A stretch of 64,000 nt of DNA from Cycas panzhihuaensis (GCA_023213395.1 CM041465.1:206777741-206841740), one strand, 5' to 3'; counted from the first letter of the stretch, positions 1-12,592 are shown. Translations and numbers: made by a program. Notes: generated by a model not told the origin, from the letters alone.

Positions 1-1600
1 AAACTTTAAGGTACCATACAGTTTCCTAAAAATAAAATACAATGTGGAACAAACAAGTTTCAACATAGAATGGTCTAAAATCAAGGCTAGAGATGCATTT
101 ATCATAGTGGGATGGGGGGAAATACATATAAAAATGATAGTTTTGATAATAAGAGGACCCAAAAGAGTAAGAAAAGTAATTAATCATTATGAGTGGAAAC
201 AAAAGAAGAGCAAAATTTGTCCATAAAGGTACAAAAAATCCTTACTATATTTCATTAGCCTCAAATATACAACCATCTTAGCCACTTACCATGGTCAAAA
301 TCATCATTTAACTGATAAAACATATGCCTATTCACTAAAATAATAAACAAATATTAGTATATGCTTGTAAAAATATCTAAATTTAAACTAAATTGAATTA
401 AAAGATGAATCACATTCCTTCACTTACCTGATAGCTAGATGACTATGGACTTTATGGATTATAGGAAATATTCACACCCTTGGTAGCATAACCTCTTTGG
501 ATATAGACTATAAGATAATGAATGTTATCAATGATTCCCTATAAAAACTATTTATATGCTTATAAAAGTAATAGGGAAAGGCAATTAATCATAGTTTAGT
601 CTCCTTAATAAGTGTTTAGAGAATGTTACCCCTAATATAACCTCATAGGCAAGAACTTTAGAGGTACACTTAATATGGTGGATATTGGCTCTATAGTCTA
701 ATCCAACCATGATAAACTTGAAAGTTATAATGATACCTAAATGAAAATGAAAGGGTTAACATAGTTTATCCTCTTTAGTGACTATCCTTTAGAGCAAACT
801 TAGGCTCTTAAGGGGTTGCCTTAATAGGTAGGAAGTGGGGCTTTAAAGCCAAGAGTCTATAGGCTTGAAATCCAAGGGTTTTCATCCTAATTTAGCCTTA
901 TTAATAAATTCCCTTTAAAGGAGGAGTTGATTGGGTTTATCTCAAAGCCAATTGTGAAGTTGTCCACAAAGGGGGCTTCCTCAAAAACTTAAATGTTAAT
1001 AATGATCATCATAGATTAACCTTGCTAGTGATTATTTTTTGAGGGTTGGAGTTGTTTAGGCTTATCTCAAAGCTGAAGGATAATATTTTGGTTATTTTAG
1101 TTTTGTAGTTTTTTAAAAATTATTGTAATTTATAGAATTTTTTGACTTTTAATTTCATTTATTATTTTTTTCAGGCAACTAAAATTATAAAAACAAATGA
1201 AACTAAAATGATGCTATAGAGGAACGACCAAACTAAGGATGATATTAGGGGATTACCCATTTTAGAAAGTTATAATAGGGTCAATATTTATACATTTATA
1301 AGGTAATTAAGCTCATGATAGAGAATTTGGTAGTTTACCCTTATTTCAAAGAAATAAGGGTAGTTTAGGCTCATACCAAAGCTTTAGGTAGTTGACCCTT
1401 ATTTTAGAGAATGGGTTCTAGCTTAAACTTGTAATGGAGCTTTAAATAGTTTATCCTCAATTTGGAGATCTCATGTAGATCAATAAGGAAACTGGAACAT
1501 AGGCTTAGTTTTGTTGATAGGATTAAAAACCCTAAGGAGAAAAAACCACTTATGGTAAGTCATGTTTAAGAATAAAGGTAACTAGAGGATCTATTTTAGT
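1..1600. other. AT-rich sequence, no gene; left continuation of element A or its flank
   Basis: No ORF with recognisable coding content lies here. The stretch is left of the aRNH remnant of element A, so the 3' LTR of A is expected here or further left, but I could not find an LTR end or polypurine tract. Bases about 750-1460 contain several degenerate copies of a phrase like TAGTTTAGGCTCATTTCAAAGC, listed separately. Confidence 0.5.
750..1460. repeat. Degenerate repeats of the TAGTTTAGGCTYATTTCAAAGC phrase (element A)
   Basis: Copies or half copies are visible near 758, 930, 1045, 1330, 1361, 1390 and 1440 (for example 'gtttaggcttatctcaaagc' and 'tagtttaggctcataccaaagc'). Elements B, C and D carry this phrase only once, next to the integrase stop. 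Spacing is irregular, so this is a diverged cluster and not a clean tandem array. Confidence 0.5.
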
Positions 1601-1689
1601 ATTTTATTTTCATAAAATATATCAAATTATGATAGAAGAAAATAAAAATAAGAGTGATCTAGCTTGGTTGGAAAGGTCACGTAGTTTAG

Positions 1690-1990
1690 GGTAGTAAACT
1701 TGATAAACTTGGATAAGATGGAAAATAATGAGTTGAGAGTTAGATAGCAATAAAATAGGATCATTATAGACTTGAACTACATTGGTAAGAGCTTTGATAA
1801 TAGTAGTTTACTTAGTGTTATTATTAGTTACTTCAAGTAAGAAAATCCTAGTATGAGTTAAGACATAGCCTACTTAGTCCTTAATGGTCCATGCTATAGT
1901 AGAAGTGCTAAGATTCCCATGGGTTCCTCTATTAGTATAAATAATTAATTACATGAAAAATATAATAGTAGCTTATAGATAGCTTGATGA
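1690..1990 (-). pseudogene. Archaeal-type RNase H (aRNH) remnant, element A
   Basis: This is the most decayed of four copies of a second RNase H domain found in these Tat-like elements. It is recognised by position and by base-level resemblance to the better copy in element D (41660-42033): the 'gataaacttggataagatgg' stretch and the following blocks align in order. No catalytic residues can be read, because the strand is full of stops. In an active element the enzyme would help remove RNA from RNA:DNA hybrids during reverse transcription. The assignment rests on synteny with B, C and D, so it is less certain than those. Confidence 0.5.
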
Positions 1991-2346
1991 ATATGGAAAT
2001 AGAGTAGAAATTAATCAACATGGTCAAGTTTAAAGTTTTATGTGCTCAACTTTAACTACTTAAATAGATTAAGAAAGTAAATCCCATGAGTAGCTCAGTA
2101 TCATTGTTACAACAAAATTTTAAAACTTATTTTATTTTTCAAAGTTTTCCTCATGATTGAGGTCAAAGCAAACCCAAAAAATCAAATTTAAAGGTCCTAA
2201 AATACCCCATAAATTTAGACCTAAATTGAATATTACAAATGGGAATGAAGTTATTAAATGACTTGTCCAAAATACCATAAAGGTGAAGAGAGGTCTATGC
2301 ATAAGTCTTTTATTTTTAGGTGTATATATATACCTTTATTATTTTA

Positions 2347-2431
2347 TACACACACACACACACACACACACACATACCTATCTATCTATAGATATATAGA
2401 TAGATATATAAATATATATATAGATAGATAA
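2347..2431. repeat. Compound microsatellite (CA)n-(TATC/GATA)n
   Basis: About 14 CA units (2347-2374) are followed by TATC units and then GATA units, so the second half can fold on itself (CTATCTATCTA against TAGATAGATAG). It lies between the aRNH remnant and the antisense gene of element A and has no counterpart at this place in C or D. Confidence 0.9.
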
Positions 2432-2439
2432 ATAGATAT

Positions 2440-3950
2440 TAGTAGAAAAAGAGGTTATGATAATAAGACAAGTCATAGGGGACCAAGTTAATTGATAAAT
2501 AATAATGTTGTTTAATAAAGGAAGGCTATATAAATCCTAAAAATAGGTCTATGAAGGTCAAGCCACTAGGAGAACTTGGGTAATTTATATGAGCTACCTC
2601 TGAGCACTTTTTATTTGGGAAATAAATGAACAAGGATCCTTTAGAAAGGTTGTTATAATAAGTTAGACCATATACTATAACAAGGATTAATTGTATCCAC
2701 TATATGGAATCATTTCACATGATCAAACTACTAGATTATTACTAAGGCTATGAGTTGTATGTTAGTGGAAGCAATTTATCTATAAGGTAGCAGATTACTG
2801 AAGAAAGCTTTAAAAATGTTATGAGCATAAGAGGCTATAAAGGGCAAGTGTTAGATAGCAAAGGGTACTTATAAATAAGTTATATCATTAAAAAGAAGTC
2901 TCAAAACTGAGACTTTTAACTACAAACATGTATATGCACTAGAGGGTTTACCTTAGGGCTCTGTGAGCTAAAGTGCATAAAAGGTGTTAAGGGTTTCCTT
3001 ACAAAAAGGCTTGTATGACCTATAAATATAAGTTTAGTACTAAAAGAATGAACCTTTGGACTATAAATATTGATATATTAGGAGAGAGTTATATCTAGGA
3101 TTTTATTTTAACAAAATAAGGTGAATTAATGGCATATTAATTGCATTTATTAGTTACTATTTTAGAGGTACTTTGGAGCATGGTGCATGAAAAATAGGCT
3201 ACAACAATGGCAATGTTGATCATGCAAAGCAATAGTTTGTGAAACAAAGAATATAATGGGATATATAGGGCAAACCTCTAAGATTCCAAAGCTAAATTAA
3301 GATGATTATAAAAAATATTTTTTGTATTATTTTCATTTTATTTTCACATTAAGAGTTGGAAAATTTTCTACTTACCCCTTCTTCATTCAAATCACCCTTG
3401 AGCTTACTATGGATAAATAAAGGATTAGATTGATGTGTGATTAGAGGCATTGGATTTATGGTGATAAGATGTCTAGGTAGGTATCATACTTGGTAAGCCT
3501 AACCCTCTTTATTTTTTATAATTTTAGTTTTTAGGTTTTTTATAACATAACTTTATTTTTAAAAAATTTGGTCAAATAGGATCTAATAAGAGACTTTCTT
3601 ACAGCCAGACTAGGGTAACTTGATGCCCTAATCATTTTAAATGGACCGCTTTTGGTCTAAAGTCGATTTAAAAAAAAAGTAAATTATTATTTTGTACCTA
3701 CATAAATCTTCACAGTATAGGTATATGAAAAACCATAGTACCACAAAGTTTTGCATTATACTATAAAGATATAAAATGAAATAGTACTGCGAAACTTTTA
3801 CTTTTATGGTATCATGGAGATCTCTATGGTATAATTTATTTATTACAAGATAGACAAAAAACTTTATGGGATGTAGAGTTTTGGCTAATTTCTAAAGTTT
3901 TTTTATAATTATTTATCTAGTTATAATAGATATTTCTAACATGATTTTTA
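2440..3950. other. Spacer between aRNH and antisense gene, element A; no gene
   Basis: No coding content is visible. The spacing from aRNH to the antisense gene is about 0.8 kb longer in A than in C or D, so extra DNA is probably present. Around 3705-3850 several GTACC-containing phrases ('agtaccacaaagttt', 'gcgaaacttttac', 'atggtatcatgg') resemble the palindrome region upstream of the antisense gene in C and D. 'ctatataaatcc' near 2525 might be the decayed TATA box, but I cannot support it further. Confidence 0.45.
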
Positions 3951-3959
3951 TTGTTATTC

Positions 3960-5650
3960 AATGTGTTATCACAGTAAATAATCATAAGAACTCTAGTTCT
4001 CAAATGTTTTCCCTTACTAAGAATATGGATGATCAAATAATGAACATCCTAGCACACTATGGGTTTCTCTAAATTGTCATGTCTCATATATATATTTTAG
4101 ACCAAACACTATTGATCAATTTCATTATACATTGGGATAGAGGATGACATGTTTTTCACTTGCCATTAGTCAATGATATTAGTGTGACTCCTTAAGATGC
4201 AAGGAGGATTTTGATGGTGCCATATATTAGGGCACTTTTTAAGTTGGGAGCCCTAACTAGCATGATTGGGGCATATACTCATGTAGCTTAGTTTTTTTAT
4301 TAGAAGGGATATTAGGATTAATGAGATGACAACCTTGGATACTTACTAGATTTAGGAATTCCACCAGTGCAGAAATTCATCGTATACACCATCCTATTTT
4401 ACATCACTTATCGATAAAATTACATAAAATTTCCAAGCAGTTAGATGGGGGTCATATGCCATTATGAGCATAGAAAGAGACTAGATTAGGCCACCTTTAT
4501 TATAACTAACATGAGGGTGTAATTGGATCAAATTTATTTGATAGACCATCATGGATTTCCCTATTATACACTCCTCTAGTGCTAGTTTTTTAATCATTTT
4601 AATGGATAGGGATCCAGCAGTCCATAGCCAGTGATGGATAGGGATCCCTTAGTCCATAGGTAGCGTACTAGATTTCATATAATCTTAAAGCAATTAGGCA
4701 TATAAGTAAGTTTATATATGCTAATTTATTAGCCACTATAGGGATGTCCATATACATTATAGACCCCTATGTTAGAGTTCATTGGGATTCATATGTTGCA
4801 GAGGAGACAACAACTATTAAGGAACATGATAGAGGTGGAGATGGGTCACCAACATAACCTATCATAGAGGTAGTGTTGCAAGGGGGCCCAACTTAAGATT
4901 TAGTTATTATAGAGTCAATAGAAGGCCTAACAAGTTATTGTAGATTGGGTAGGATACCTTACATAGGGAGATAATGATAAGGGCCTTATTGATGGTATTT
5001 ATCCTATCTCCTTCTCTCTCTCTCTATAATTCCTTTGAAACTATGATTTGATTTAACCTATGTTTTAGTTATTGATTTAATATACCTTGTAGTAATTGAA
5101 TTTTCTCTTGTTTTTTGTTTTATAGATGGTGGTTTTATCCTAAACTTTATTCATTAGACATTAGACTTATTATTTGGGATGGCTTATGTAAAGGGGCAAC
5201 CTCTTATTTAGATATAGATAAGCCAACCCTTACTTGACCACATATAAAAATATTCACTCTAATAGTAAGGGCCTTAATTATATAGGGGGCTAAGTGAGGG
5301 GAGATGTAAGTGAGGATTTGTTAAATGGATGCCATTATTATTGAGAGAGGTTCTATGATCGTTTAGTGATATACCACCATTACCTAAGTTTAAGGTATAA
5401 TAGCCTAGATAGAAGGATGGGCCCCATATGTAGTGATAGTACTAGTAATTGTGCTTCCACTATAGGCTATACTAGGGATAGAGGTACATATTGCCATCCT
5501 ATAGACCCATTTAGTTGTGACGATAATATAATTAATGATTATAATGACTAAGAGGGACCAAGTAGATGCCTCATATAAGAGATTAGTTGATCTTATGGCT
5601 AAGAGGTCCACATGTACCTATATAAGGACATACACTACCATTAAGTAGAG
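3960..5650 (+). pseudogene. Antisense PMD-like gene of element A (pseudogene)
   Basis: This lies on the strand opposite to gag-pol. It aligns in order with the copies in C (29364-31354) and D (43229-45123): the start region 'gttatcacagtaaataatc', the FHLP motif near 4151-4170 (HVFHLPLVNDISVTP, then RRILMVPYIRAL), the block near 4370-4620, and the C-terminal tail near 5580-5640. The FHLP-x-D-x-x-x-TP-D-x-ILG pattern resembles the start of the plant mobile domain, found in plant transposase-associated and retroelement extra ORFs. A likely intron lies at 4995-5125 (donor G|GTATTT, pyrimidine-rich acceptor ending TTTTATAG), matching introns in C and D. Many stops and frameshifts make it non-functional. 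Confidence 0.6.
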
Positions 5651-6390
5651 GGGTAATTAGAAGAGGTAGAGGGATAAAGTAAATTAGACAAGTCCTTCAT
5701 AATAGCCCTAGTAGTATGACCCATTGATAACTTTGAGACACCCCAGTGATGAGTGGCAGTGAGGGGGCTTATGTATGACATCTTTGTATCATATTTATCA
5801 TGGTTATACCATTTTTGGGAGAGGCAAGCTAGATTGTGAAGGGTTAGAGTATGTGTTTTTGCTTACTCATTAATCTCTTATACACCCTCATGGTGGCTCC
5901 AACTCCCTTGACTCTTTGTACATATATATTTTTTATCATGTGTATATATGGGATGTTGATTTGAGCTCCCACAATAACTTTATATCTTTTTGTAAAATAG
6001 TTATCAATGTGTTTGAGCTCTAAGTATTATATATGTGCCTTGCATCTTATCTCATGGATGGTGTATGATGTGTACACAACACTTTTTGAAATAAAAATAC
6101 TTCAATCTTACTTTTAACATTAGATGAAATTGAATATACATATAGACACACATATATTTTTTAGATTTTGTAACTTTAGATTTTTTTCATAACTTTTAAG
6201 AGAGGATATTGACAAGTGATAGTTTATACACATGGAGGAGTGTAATACCCCCATGGGGGGTGCCTAAGGAAGAAGATTTTACTCATGATGTAGCACAAGG
6301 TATTATAATAAACACAAGAAATTGATATGCCATAATAGGCATGTGGCATGGTAATATGGATCACCATGCTTTTACCACTTTAATAATTAA
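5650..6390. other. 3' flank of the antisense gene, element A; no gene
   Basis: This is AT-rich sequence with several long T-rich stretches, matching in position the 3' regions after the antisense gene in B, C and D ('gatgtacta...', many ATG/ATA-rich short repeats). No coding content is seen. Confidence 0.5.
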
Positions 6391-6665
6391 TTCAAAGGCT
6401 GTTTTTAGTTTTTAGCTCTTAGTAGAGTGTAAATAGTTTAGGCTTATTTCAAATCCATAACCTAATTTATACTCATAAAGGAGTGAATTATAATTTAAAT
6501 TCATCTTAAAGCATGATCCTAGTTTATACTCATAGAGGAGTGTGGCATATATTAGTGTTTATTTTAAAGTTTAGGGTAGTTTAAGTTTATTTCAAAGTCT
6601 AGGATCTTTTCAGAGTATAGGTAGTTTAAGCTTATTTCAGAGCCTAGGTATTGACATTGTCAACT
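6390..6665. repeat. Amplified TAGTTTAGGCTTATTTCAAAGC repeats next to integrase, element A
   Basis: At least five partial copies of the phrase occur (near 6435, 6470, 6525, 6580 and 6625), spaced about 45-60 bp. B, C and D have one copy at the matching place (13335, 32078, 45725), where it forms one arm of a stem-loop just beyond the integrase stop. The unit has therefore been multiplied in A. Confidence 0.65.
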
Positions 6666-6689
6666 ATAAAATCTTTTGAGAAACTATCT

Positions 6690-7886
6690 GTTAACATCTT
6701 TCTTTACCTTAAAGCCCTTAAGGATAGAAATTCAATATCCACTTCTTGAAAGGTCCTCCAAAATAATAAATGGGCTTCTCCATTTTAAAGTAAATTTTGG
6801 AATGTGATCATATAGATACTCTAGCTTAAGGACCTTATTCACCAAGGAAAATTTTCAAGCCCTCAAATATTTATCATGGGCTCATTAAGTTTTTACTTTA
6901 GAATCTATATTATTTTAACATGTAACCAATTGATCCTCATTTATGGATTTTAAGTCTAAGAGGCCTACTTAACAACACCACTCTTCATCAATAAAATCCT
7001 TCGTTGACACCCTTAGAGATGGGATCTCTACTTTGAGTGGAAGGACTACTTCCAACTCATAAATAAGTAAAAAGGATGTCATGTTCGTGGTAGTTCATAT
7101 AGATGTTAAATAAGCCCATAGGTCAAGGTACAACTATTAGTGTTAATCTCATTAAGATTTAGGTACCACTTTCTTTAAGATTGAAATGAGAGCTTTGTTG
7201 AATGCCTCAATCTATCTATTTGCTTGAGGGTAGTAGGGTGGTGAGTCTTGTGATTGATATGAAATTTATCACATAGTTTATCTACCTCCTTATTACAAAA
7301 TAGGATTCTATTGTCTATAATTAAGCCATAGAGAACCCCAAAATAATAAATAGTATATTAGAAGATAAACATAGTGAAAAAAGTACCTATAGTTAAGGAT
7401 AAAGAGATCACCTTAATGTATTTTACAAAATATTCAGTCATGGTTAAGATAAACTTATGTTGCAAGGATGATGGGGGCATAATAGCCTCAACAAGGTCTA
7501 AGCCCCATTGGGATAAGGGCTAAGGATAGATAATGACATACAGAGCCTTTGGCAATTGGTGAATGATATCAGAATATTTTTAGCATCTTTCATATTTTTT
7601 AACATAGGCATGGGAATTTTTAAATAAGATAGGCTAGAAGAAACCCATTTATAGGATTCTTTGAGATATGGATTACCTACCAAAGTGTCTTCCACAAATG
7701 TTATCATGGAAACTATATAGGATTCACTGTGTTTCTTTGAGGTTAACATATTTAAGGAGAACCCCTTTCAACAATCTTTATAGAGTGTATCATGAATGAG
7801 GAAATATTATTAAGTTATAGCCCTTACACATTATTTTCCCTTATCACTCATGTCCTTTAGATACACTTGATGTACTATATAATGAA
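6690..7886 (-). pseudogene. Integrase remnant, element A (C-terminal part at left)
   Basis: It aligns in order with the integrase of D (45769-46899). At the right is the zinc-finger portion with 'taggattctttgagatatggattacctacc', matching the D stretch around 46765-46795. The core is in the middle, and the C-terminal region with 'gatgggatctctactttgagtgg' is near 7020. Integrase normally joins the reverse-transcribed DNA into the host chromosome. No frame stays open beyond about 80 codons, so this is a decayed copy. Its N-terminal side is cut off by the insertion of element B at 7892 and the gene body resumes at 23413. Confidence 0.75.
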
Positions 7887-7891
7887 TGATG
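7887..7891. repeat. Target site duplication of element B, left copy (TGATG)
   Basis: These five bases directly precede the left LTR of B. The right copy is CGATG at 23413-23417, one transition away. The joined flanks restore the integrase/RNase H sequence order of element A. Confidence 0.8.
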
Positions 7892-10800
7892 TGGAAGCAT
7901 GCCTTTGAAGGGTTACTAAAGATAAGGATATTAAGCCTACACTATCACTATGCTAGGGGATTAAAGGACATTGAGGGCAAGGGATAGGTCACCCACAAAG
8001 GGCATCCATGTGTTGGAACATAGGTTCGAAGACTCACAAATAGTGCACAAGATTCTCCCTTTCAGTAGGTACCTTCTCATATTCAAGTTAGGCAAGGGCA
8101 TCCTCAATTTTCTGAGTAGCCTAAGGAAGGGCTCTCCTATCTTGACAGGTAAAGGAAGGAGAGGGAGGACTAAAGCTTTCTTCTCGAAAGAAGGGAAAAA
8201 GAGGAGGCCAACCCTAGTAGAGTAAGGGGGTATGGAATAAGAGGGAGAATTAGTTGGTTGAGAGATGTGGAAGTGGTTTGGTATGTAGAAACCAAATCCT
8301 GAAAAAGACAAGGGTGTGTCTTGCTATGGTTACCTAAGGAAATGCCTCTAGGGTTTAGTTTTAACAAAACAAGTGACTAAGTATGCCAAGGGTTTGGGGT
8401 AGTGTCTTAGTTCTTATTCAAAGATAATATAAAGATATAAAGTATCAATTCTAAGTCAATACAACTCAAAAGACACTCTCCTTCTCTCTCTCTTTTTCCT
8501 CTCTCTCTTTTATCTTTATTAATAAAAGAAAAGAATGAAATGAAGGGAAAAATAAGGTGCAAAGAAGAAGAAGAATATGATGATCTATGCAACTTTCCTT
8601 AATGATATATGAAAGAAGGATGACCATCAAAAGCCCAAGTTCTCTTTTTTATTCTTACCCTTATGTATGCAAAGTGAATGTAAGAGGAGGATGTGACAAA
8701 GAAAAGAAAACCCTTTTCTATCACTTTCCTTTTAGGAGAAAAATGAGAGATGCACTAGTATAAGTTATCCTTTTTCATGCTTGTGCAAGAGGAAATAAGG
8801 AAGCAAGGTCAATACACATTTAATACGAAGACCAAGAGAGAAAATATAGGTGGTATTCCTCTTACTTTCTTGTGAATGAATGCAAGCTAACAAAACAAAT
8901 GATTGTAAGCAATGTGTAAATGCAACTAATTTCCTTTTTGGAAAATGGGGGAGGAAAACGACAAGGACGGAGAGGAAGGTTAGAAGAGGTGCACCTAGAA
9001 ACAAGCTAGTCGATGGAGTGCCTCTTCTTCCCTGCATTGTCTTTCTTTCATCGGTCACCTTACGCTCAAAGTCATGGTTGGCATTATAGATGAAACCATA
9101 GATGGGACTTCCCTACCTTCCCTGGAATGTATTATAAAAAAGAGTAAAGAACCTTAAAGGAAAGTTTCAAAGCAAAATAAATGTAAATGAGATATACATA
9201 CCTTTTAACGAAACTCTTACTTGCTTGAGGTAGGTAGAGTTCCCTTATGGACAAACCCCTTTTAACAAGTAATATCATACATGTGCATGTTCATATAGAT
9301 GAATGTGTGTATATGTGTGCTCATCAAAACAAAATCTAAACTTACTTAATGCTTCAAAGAAAAGAAATAATATACTTTTCAATCTTCCCACTATATATAT
9401 ACTTGAATGTTTCTAAGTAACATTTGGGGGAAAAGGGGGGTTTTGAAGGTGAGAGAAAGGAGACCCTTAGAGTGGCTAGCTCCCTTAAATAAGATACCTC
9501 TTGCATGCTTGGGTATTCTAAGAAACAAGATAGGAGAGGATTTATAACTCTAAGTAAATAAGGAAAGCAATGCAACTTACAAGGATAAAAAAAAGTTGTA
9601 AAATCTGCAAAAAGTATAAATGTTGCAAAAGTCGTAATATTGCAACTTTTGCAAGATATACAAGGGAAATGGGAATCTCATGAAATGAAAAAATACACAA
9701 GGGAACTTTTTGTCAAATAATGTATATAAGAGTTGGTTATAGGCATTGCAAGGGGCTATGAATGCTATGACTAATAGAGGCCCTCACTCAAGGAGTTTTT
9801 TGGTGTGCGAGATGGATATGGAGTAGGAAAGCTATGAGAGGTAAGGGGCTACCTTGAAGGATATAGCTGTGAGGGTTAGAACCCTAGATATGAACTCCTC
9901 TTCTCCCTATCAAAGGGATCCCACAATCCACCTACTTGTATCCCAAGAAGAACCCAAGAGGTCTAGAGGAGGGGTTTGCCTTCCTTTAGATGCCCAAAAA
10001 GAGATGGAGATATATGCAAAACTTATAAATAAATGGAAATATTCACCAAATATATTTTCCAAAAGGATGAACACTAGGAAATAGACCTAGAATAGCCACA
10101 AAAAACTAGAATGAAATGGATGTTACCTCATGTACTAATAAAAGGACGAGGATCCCTCTTGCTAAGTGGAGAAGAACTCCTCTTGGAGGCAAGAATGAGA
10201 GTCAAAGCCCTATAAAACCTATTACAACTTTTAGAATAAGTACCATGACAGGAAGACCTACTGAAGAAGAGCTAGTACAGACCTACACTATAGTGTTTTA
10301 TGCTAAGAGAAGAGAAAGAAAAAATGAGAGACTAATAATGCAAATAGGAGGCATTTTTCCTTTTGTAAGAGAGCCAAGATAGGTAGAATGGATTTAGAAT
10401 TGGGTTTTTATACCCAGATTAAGTTTACTAAATGATTAGGGTTTACTGTGGGTGGGAAACAACATCTTGCTACATGCCAAATTTTAATAAATGTGAAACT
10501 AGCCATTGCCAGCTGTAAAAGTTAATGGATAGTTACCCCATAGCAAAGTTTGGGATACCATAAAGTTTTTTCCAATACCATGAATATCACTATAGTGCAA
10601 ATAAAGCATAGGGAAAAATCAAAGGGAGGCCTAGTGGACCCCTAAAAGAAGGGTCCTAAGGCATAATATAGCAGTGTGCTAGACTAGTAAAGCATTTAGG
10701 AGACCTCTAGGCATCGATGGGACCTCTTTAAATATGAAAAGAAGAGTAATAAACCCCCAACAAGGGATAAATAGTATATGCAAAGATGATCGAGCCTAAA

Positions 10801-11133
10801 ACGAGGTGTTAGGGATCATATACAATGCTAATAACCAACAAAAGTGGGTTATGGAGGTCTATGAGTACTTGAGAGTACTAAGGAGGTGTCATGAGGGGCT
10901 ATATGGTGCCATAGGATGATGGTCTTGAGTCATCATAAGCTAGATCATAGTTACAGGAACAATAATGGGCAGACAAACCAAGCATCTCAACCATGCATGT
11001 AACAATGTCACGCAAAATATAACCACCAAACATCTCATCACATCTTGAAGTAAATGAAGAGCAAGGATAGAGATATATACATGTACCTACCTAAGAGGCA
11101 CCATCTATGTCCATTCCCAGTAGCTAGGAAATA
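7892..11133 (-). repeat. Element B 3' LTR (left)
   Basis: Aligns end to end with 20218-23412. It carries about 90 bp near 10700-10790 that is absent from the right LTR. It has TG at the start and a terminal TA where the partner has CA. Short ORFs inside it are not supported as genes. A pyrimidine-rich tract (8470-8520) and a degraded copy of the GGTACC-centred palindrome (10545-10568) are shared with other LTRs. Confidence 0.9.
10545..10568. promoter_or_regulatory. GGTACC-centred palindrome, degraded copy (LTR B left)
   Basis: A 24-bp site matching the palindrome at 22894-22917 in the partner LTR, with the centre changed to GATACC. It lies about 565 bp from the U3 end of the LTR, the usual position in the set. 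Function is unknown. Confidence 0.5.
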
Positions 11134-11146
11134 CTAACCCCTTAGC
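11134..11146 (-). other. Polypurine tract of element B
   Basis: On the minus strand this reads GCTAAGGGGTTAG directly before the 3' LTR, the position of the plus-strand primer. It matches the better tract of D (CTAGGGGGCGG). Confidence 0.7.
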
Positions 11147-11149
11147 AGT

Positions 11150-11640
11150 AGAGCCTTATCACTTGGAAGCATCTGGTAATAGTGAATGCTGTCAACATAG
11201 AAAGATTAATATCATCTACTAATGCAAAAGGTGTCATCATCTAAGGGAAGTGGAAGGTGTCATGGTATATTACATGGACAAGGAAGGAGAAGGGGCAGCA
11301 TAGGGGCTACCTATGCATTGCCTAAGAGTATGGTATAAAATAATGGGGGGGTTGCCCACATCACACCTATACAGAATTAGTAATGCGTAAGGTCATGTGT
11401 ATAATCAATGAATGAATGTGAATAAAAGATATGTACATGTGGAGAATCAAAGTGTAAGGGCCTCATGCCATAGATGGTATGAAGGATAGAGTGAAGTAAC
11501 AAACCTGATGGTCACCATAGTTTAACCTCATTAGTGGCCTACTTTTGGAGGTACAAATAGATCATAATGAAAGAAGGGATGACCCTAGAGCCTAGGTGAT
11601 CAGGCAGCCCATTAGGCTACCTAGGAGGGATCGTCCAAGA
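11150..11640. other. 3' untranslated stretch of element B; no gene
   Basis: Lies between PPT and aRNH. Contains 'gggggttgcccacatcacacc' type phrases also found at the same place in C (27390-27420) and D (41490-41515). The TA array of D at this place is missing. Confidence 0.6.
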
Positions 11641-12040
11641 GAAGGAGATGATGATGAAGGATGAAATGAATAAGGCCATCTGCCTTAGTATTTAGATCCC
11701 AAGAAATGCATTAAACATCTACATAAGAGATGCGAGACAAAAAGGACCTAGCGGTCGAAACAAGGGCTCTCAATCATGGGCAACGTACTTGATAAACCTA
11801 GTTTAGTTATGATATGATAATTTGAGAGTCATAGCAAAGGGTGATAGGGCCATGATAAAAGAGAAATGAACTAGTAAAGGCTTCGATAATAGTTGTGTAT
11901 TCAACTTCGTTATTTATAGCCTCAGGTAGAAAGATTCCATAATGCATATAGTCATATCTGAAGGGATCATAGAGGATCCACATGGCTACGTAAGGTTTGA
12001 GATTACCACAACTTCCTCCATTAGTAAAGATTAGTGCCAT
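11640..12040 (-). pseudogene. Archaeal-type RNase H (aRNH), element B
   Basis: The first 77 codons are open (11807-12040) and read MALIFTNGGSCGN, then NNEVEYTTIIEA, then CYDSQIII. These are the three conserved blocks of the RNase HI fold used in Tat elements. The first catalytic Asp of the family pattern TDGGSxGN is Asn here, while the Glu (NNEVEY) and second Asp (YDSQ) remain. The last block, with Asp in 'WDLNTKADGLIHF', is found in another frame near 11655-11680, so there is at least one frameshift. It is likely inactive. It lies downstream of integrase, separated by the 3' region, as in C and D. Confidence 0.75.
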
Positions 12041-12304
12041 GATGAAAGGAATGGTATTTGAGTCAAGCGGCAGAAGAGATGGTGATGGTAAAGTTAAGAT
12101 GCAAATGAAGGGGGTAGTGATGGGGCTATAATAACTAAGAAAGCTACAAATATGGATTGTGAGAAGATAGGAGAGCCTTGGAGATAGGCTACTAGGCTCA
12201 AGGGAGGTCTACCTAGTAAAAGGATAGAAAAAAGATAGCAACTATATGCCCTTTAGAGGCCCCCAGGGCCAATGAAGGCCTGGAAGGGTGGAGGAGTAGG
12301 TGGG

Positions 12305-12592
12305 TATGTAGAGAGTAGGATTCAGATCACCATGTTAGAGAAGAGGCTCTATGAAGTAGAGGAAGAGAGAGATCATATCTAGGCTAGATATGGTCAACTA
12401 ATGGAGCAGATTACCACTAGGTCATCATGTAGTAGGTCACATACTACAATAACAACCCAAAGGAGGCCCTAAGATGAGGTGAGCAAGGCGAGGAGCTCGC
12501 AGTGATGCTGTAGGAGTTTAGGAGGTATGTGGTCCCCTAGCGAGGGATCTTGCAAACGAGGGGATGACACCCCTTAAGGGCATGGCATTTAG
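12305..12592 (+). pseudogene. Truncated 3' exon of the antisense gene, element B
   Basis: It matches the last exon of the antisense genes of C and D: the phrase 'gaagagagagatcatatctaggctagata' (coiled-coil end, ERDxIQARYDQL) is followed by a Ser/Arg/Thr-rich tail ending at the same stop region. The PMD exon, intron and TATA region are missing between the aRNH and this point, so B has an internal deletion of about 2 kb compared with C and D. Confidence 0.75.

Noticed and set aside
7961-9089. Several 65-116-codon ORFs in LTR B left, partly matched at 20369-21515
   Set aside because: The repetition is explained by the two LTRs being copies; frames are on both strands and no family motif is seen.
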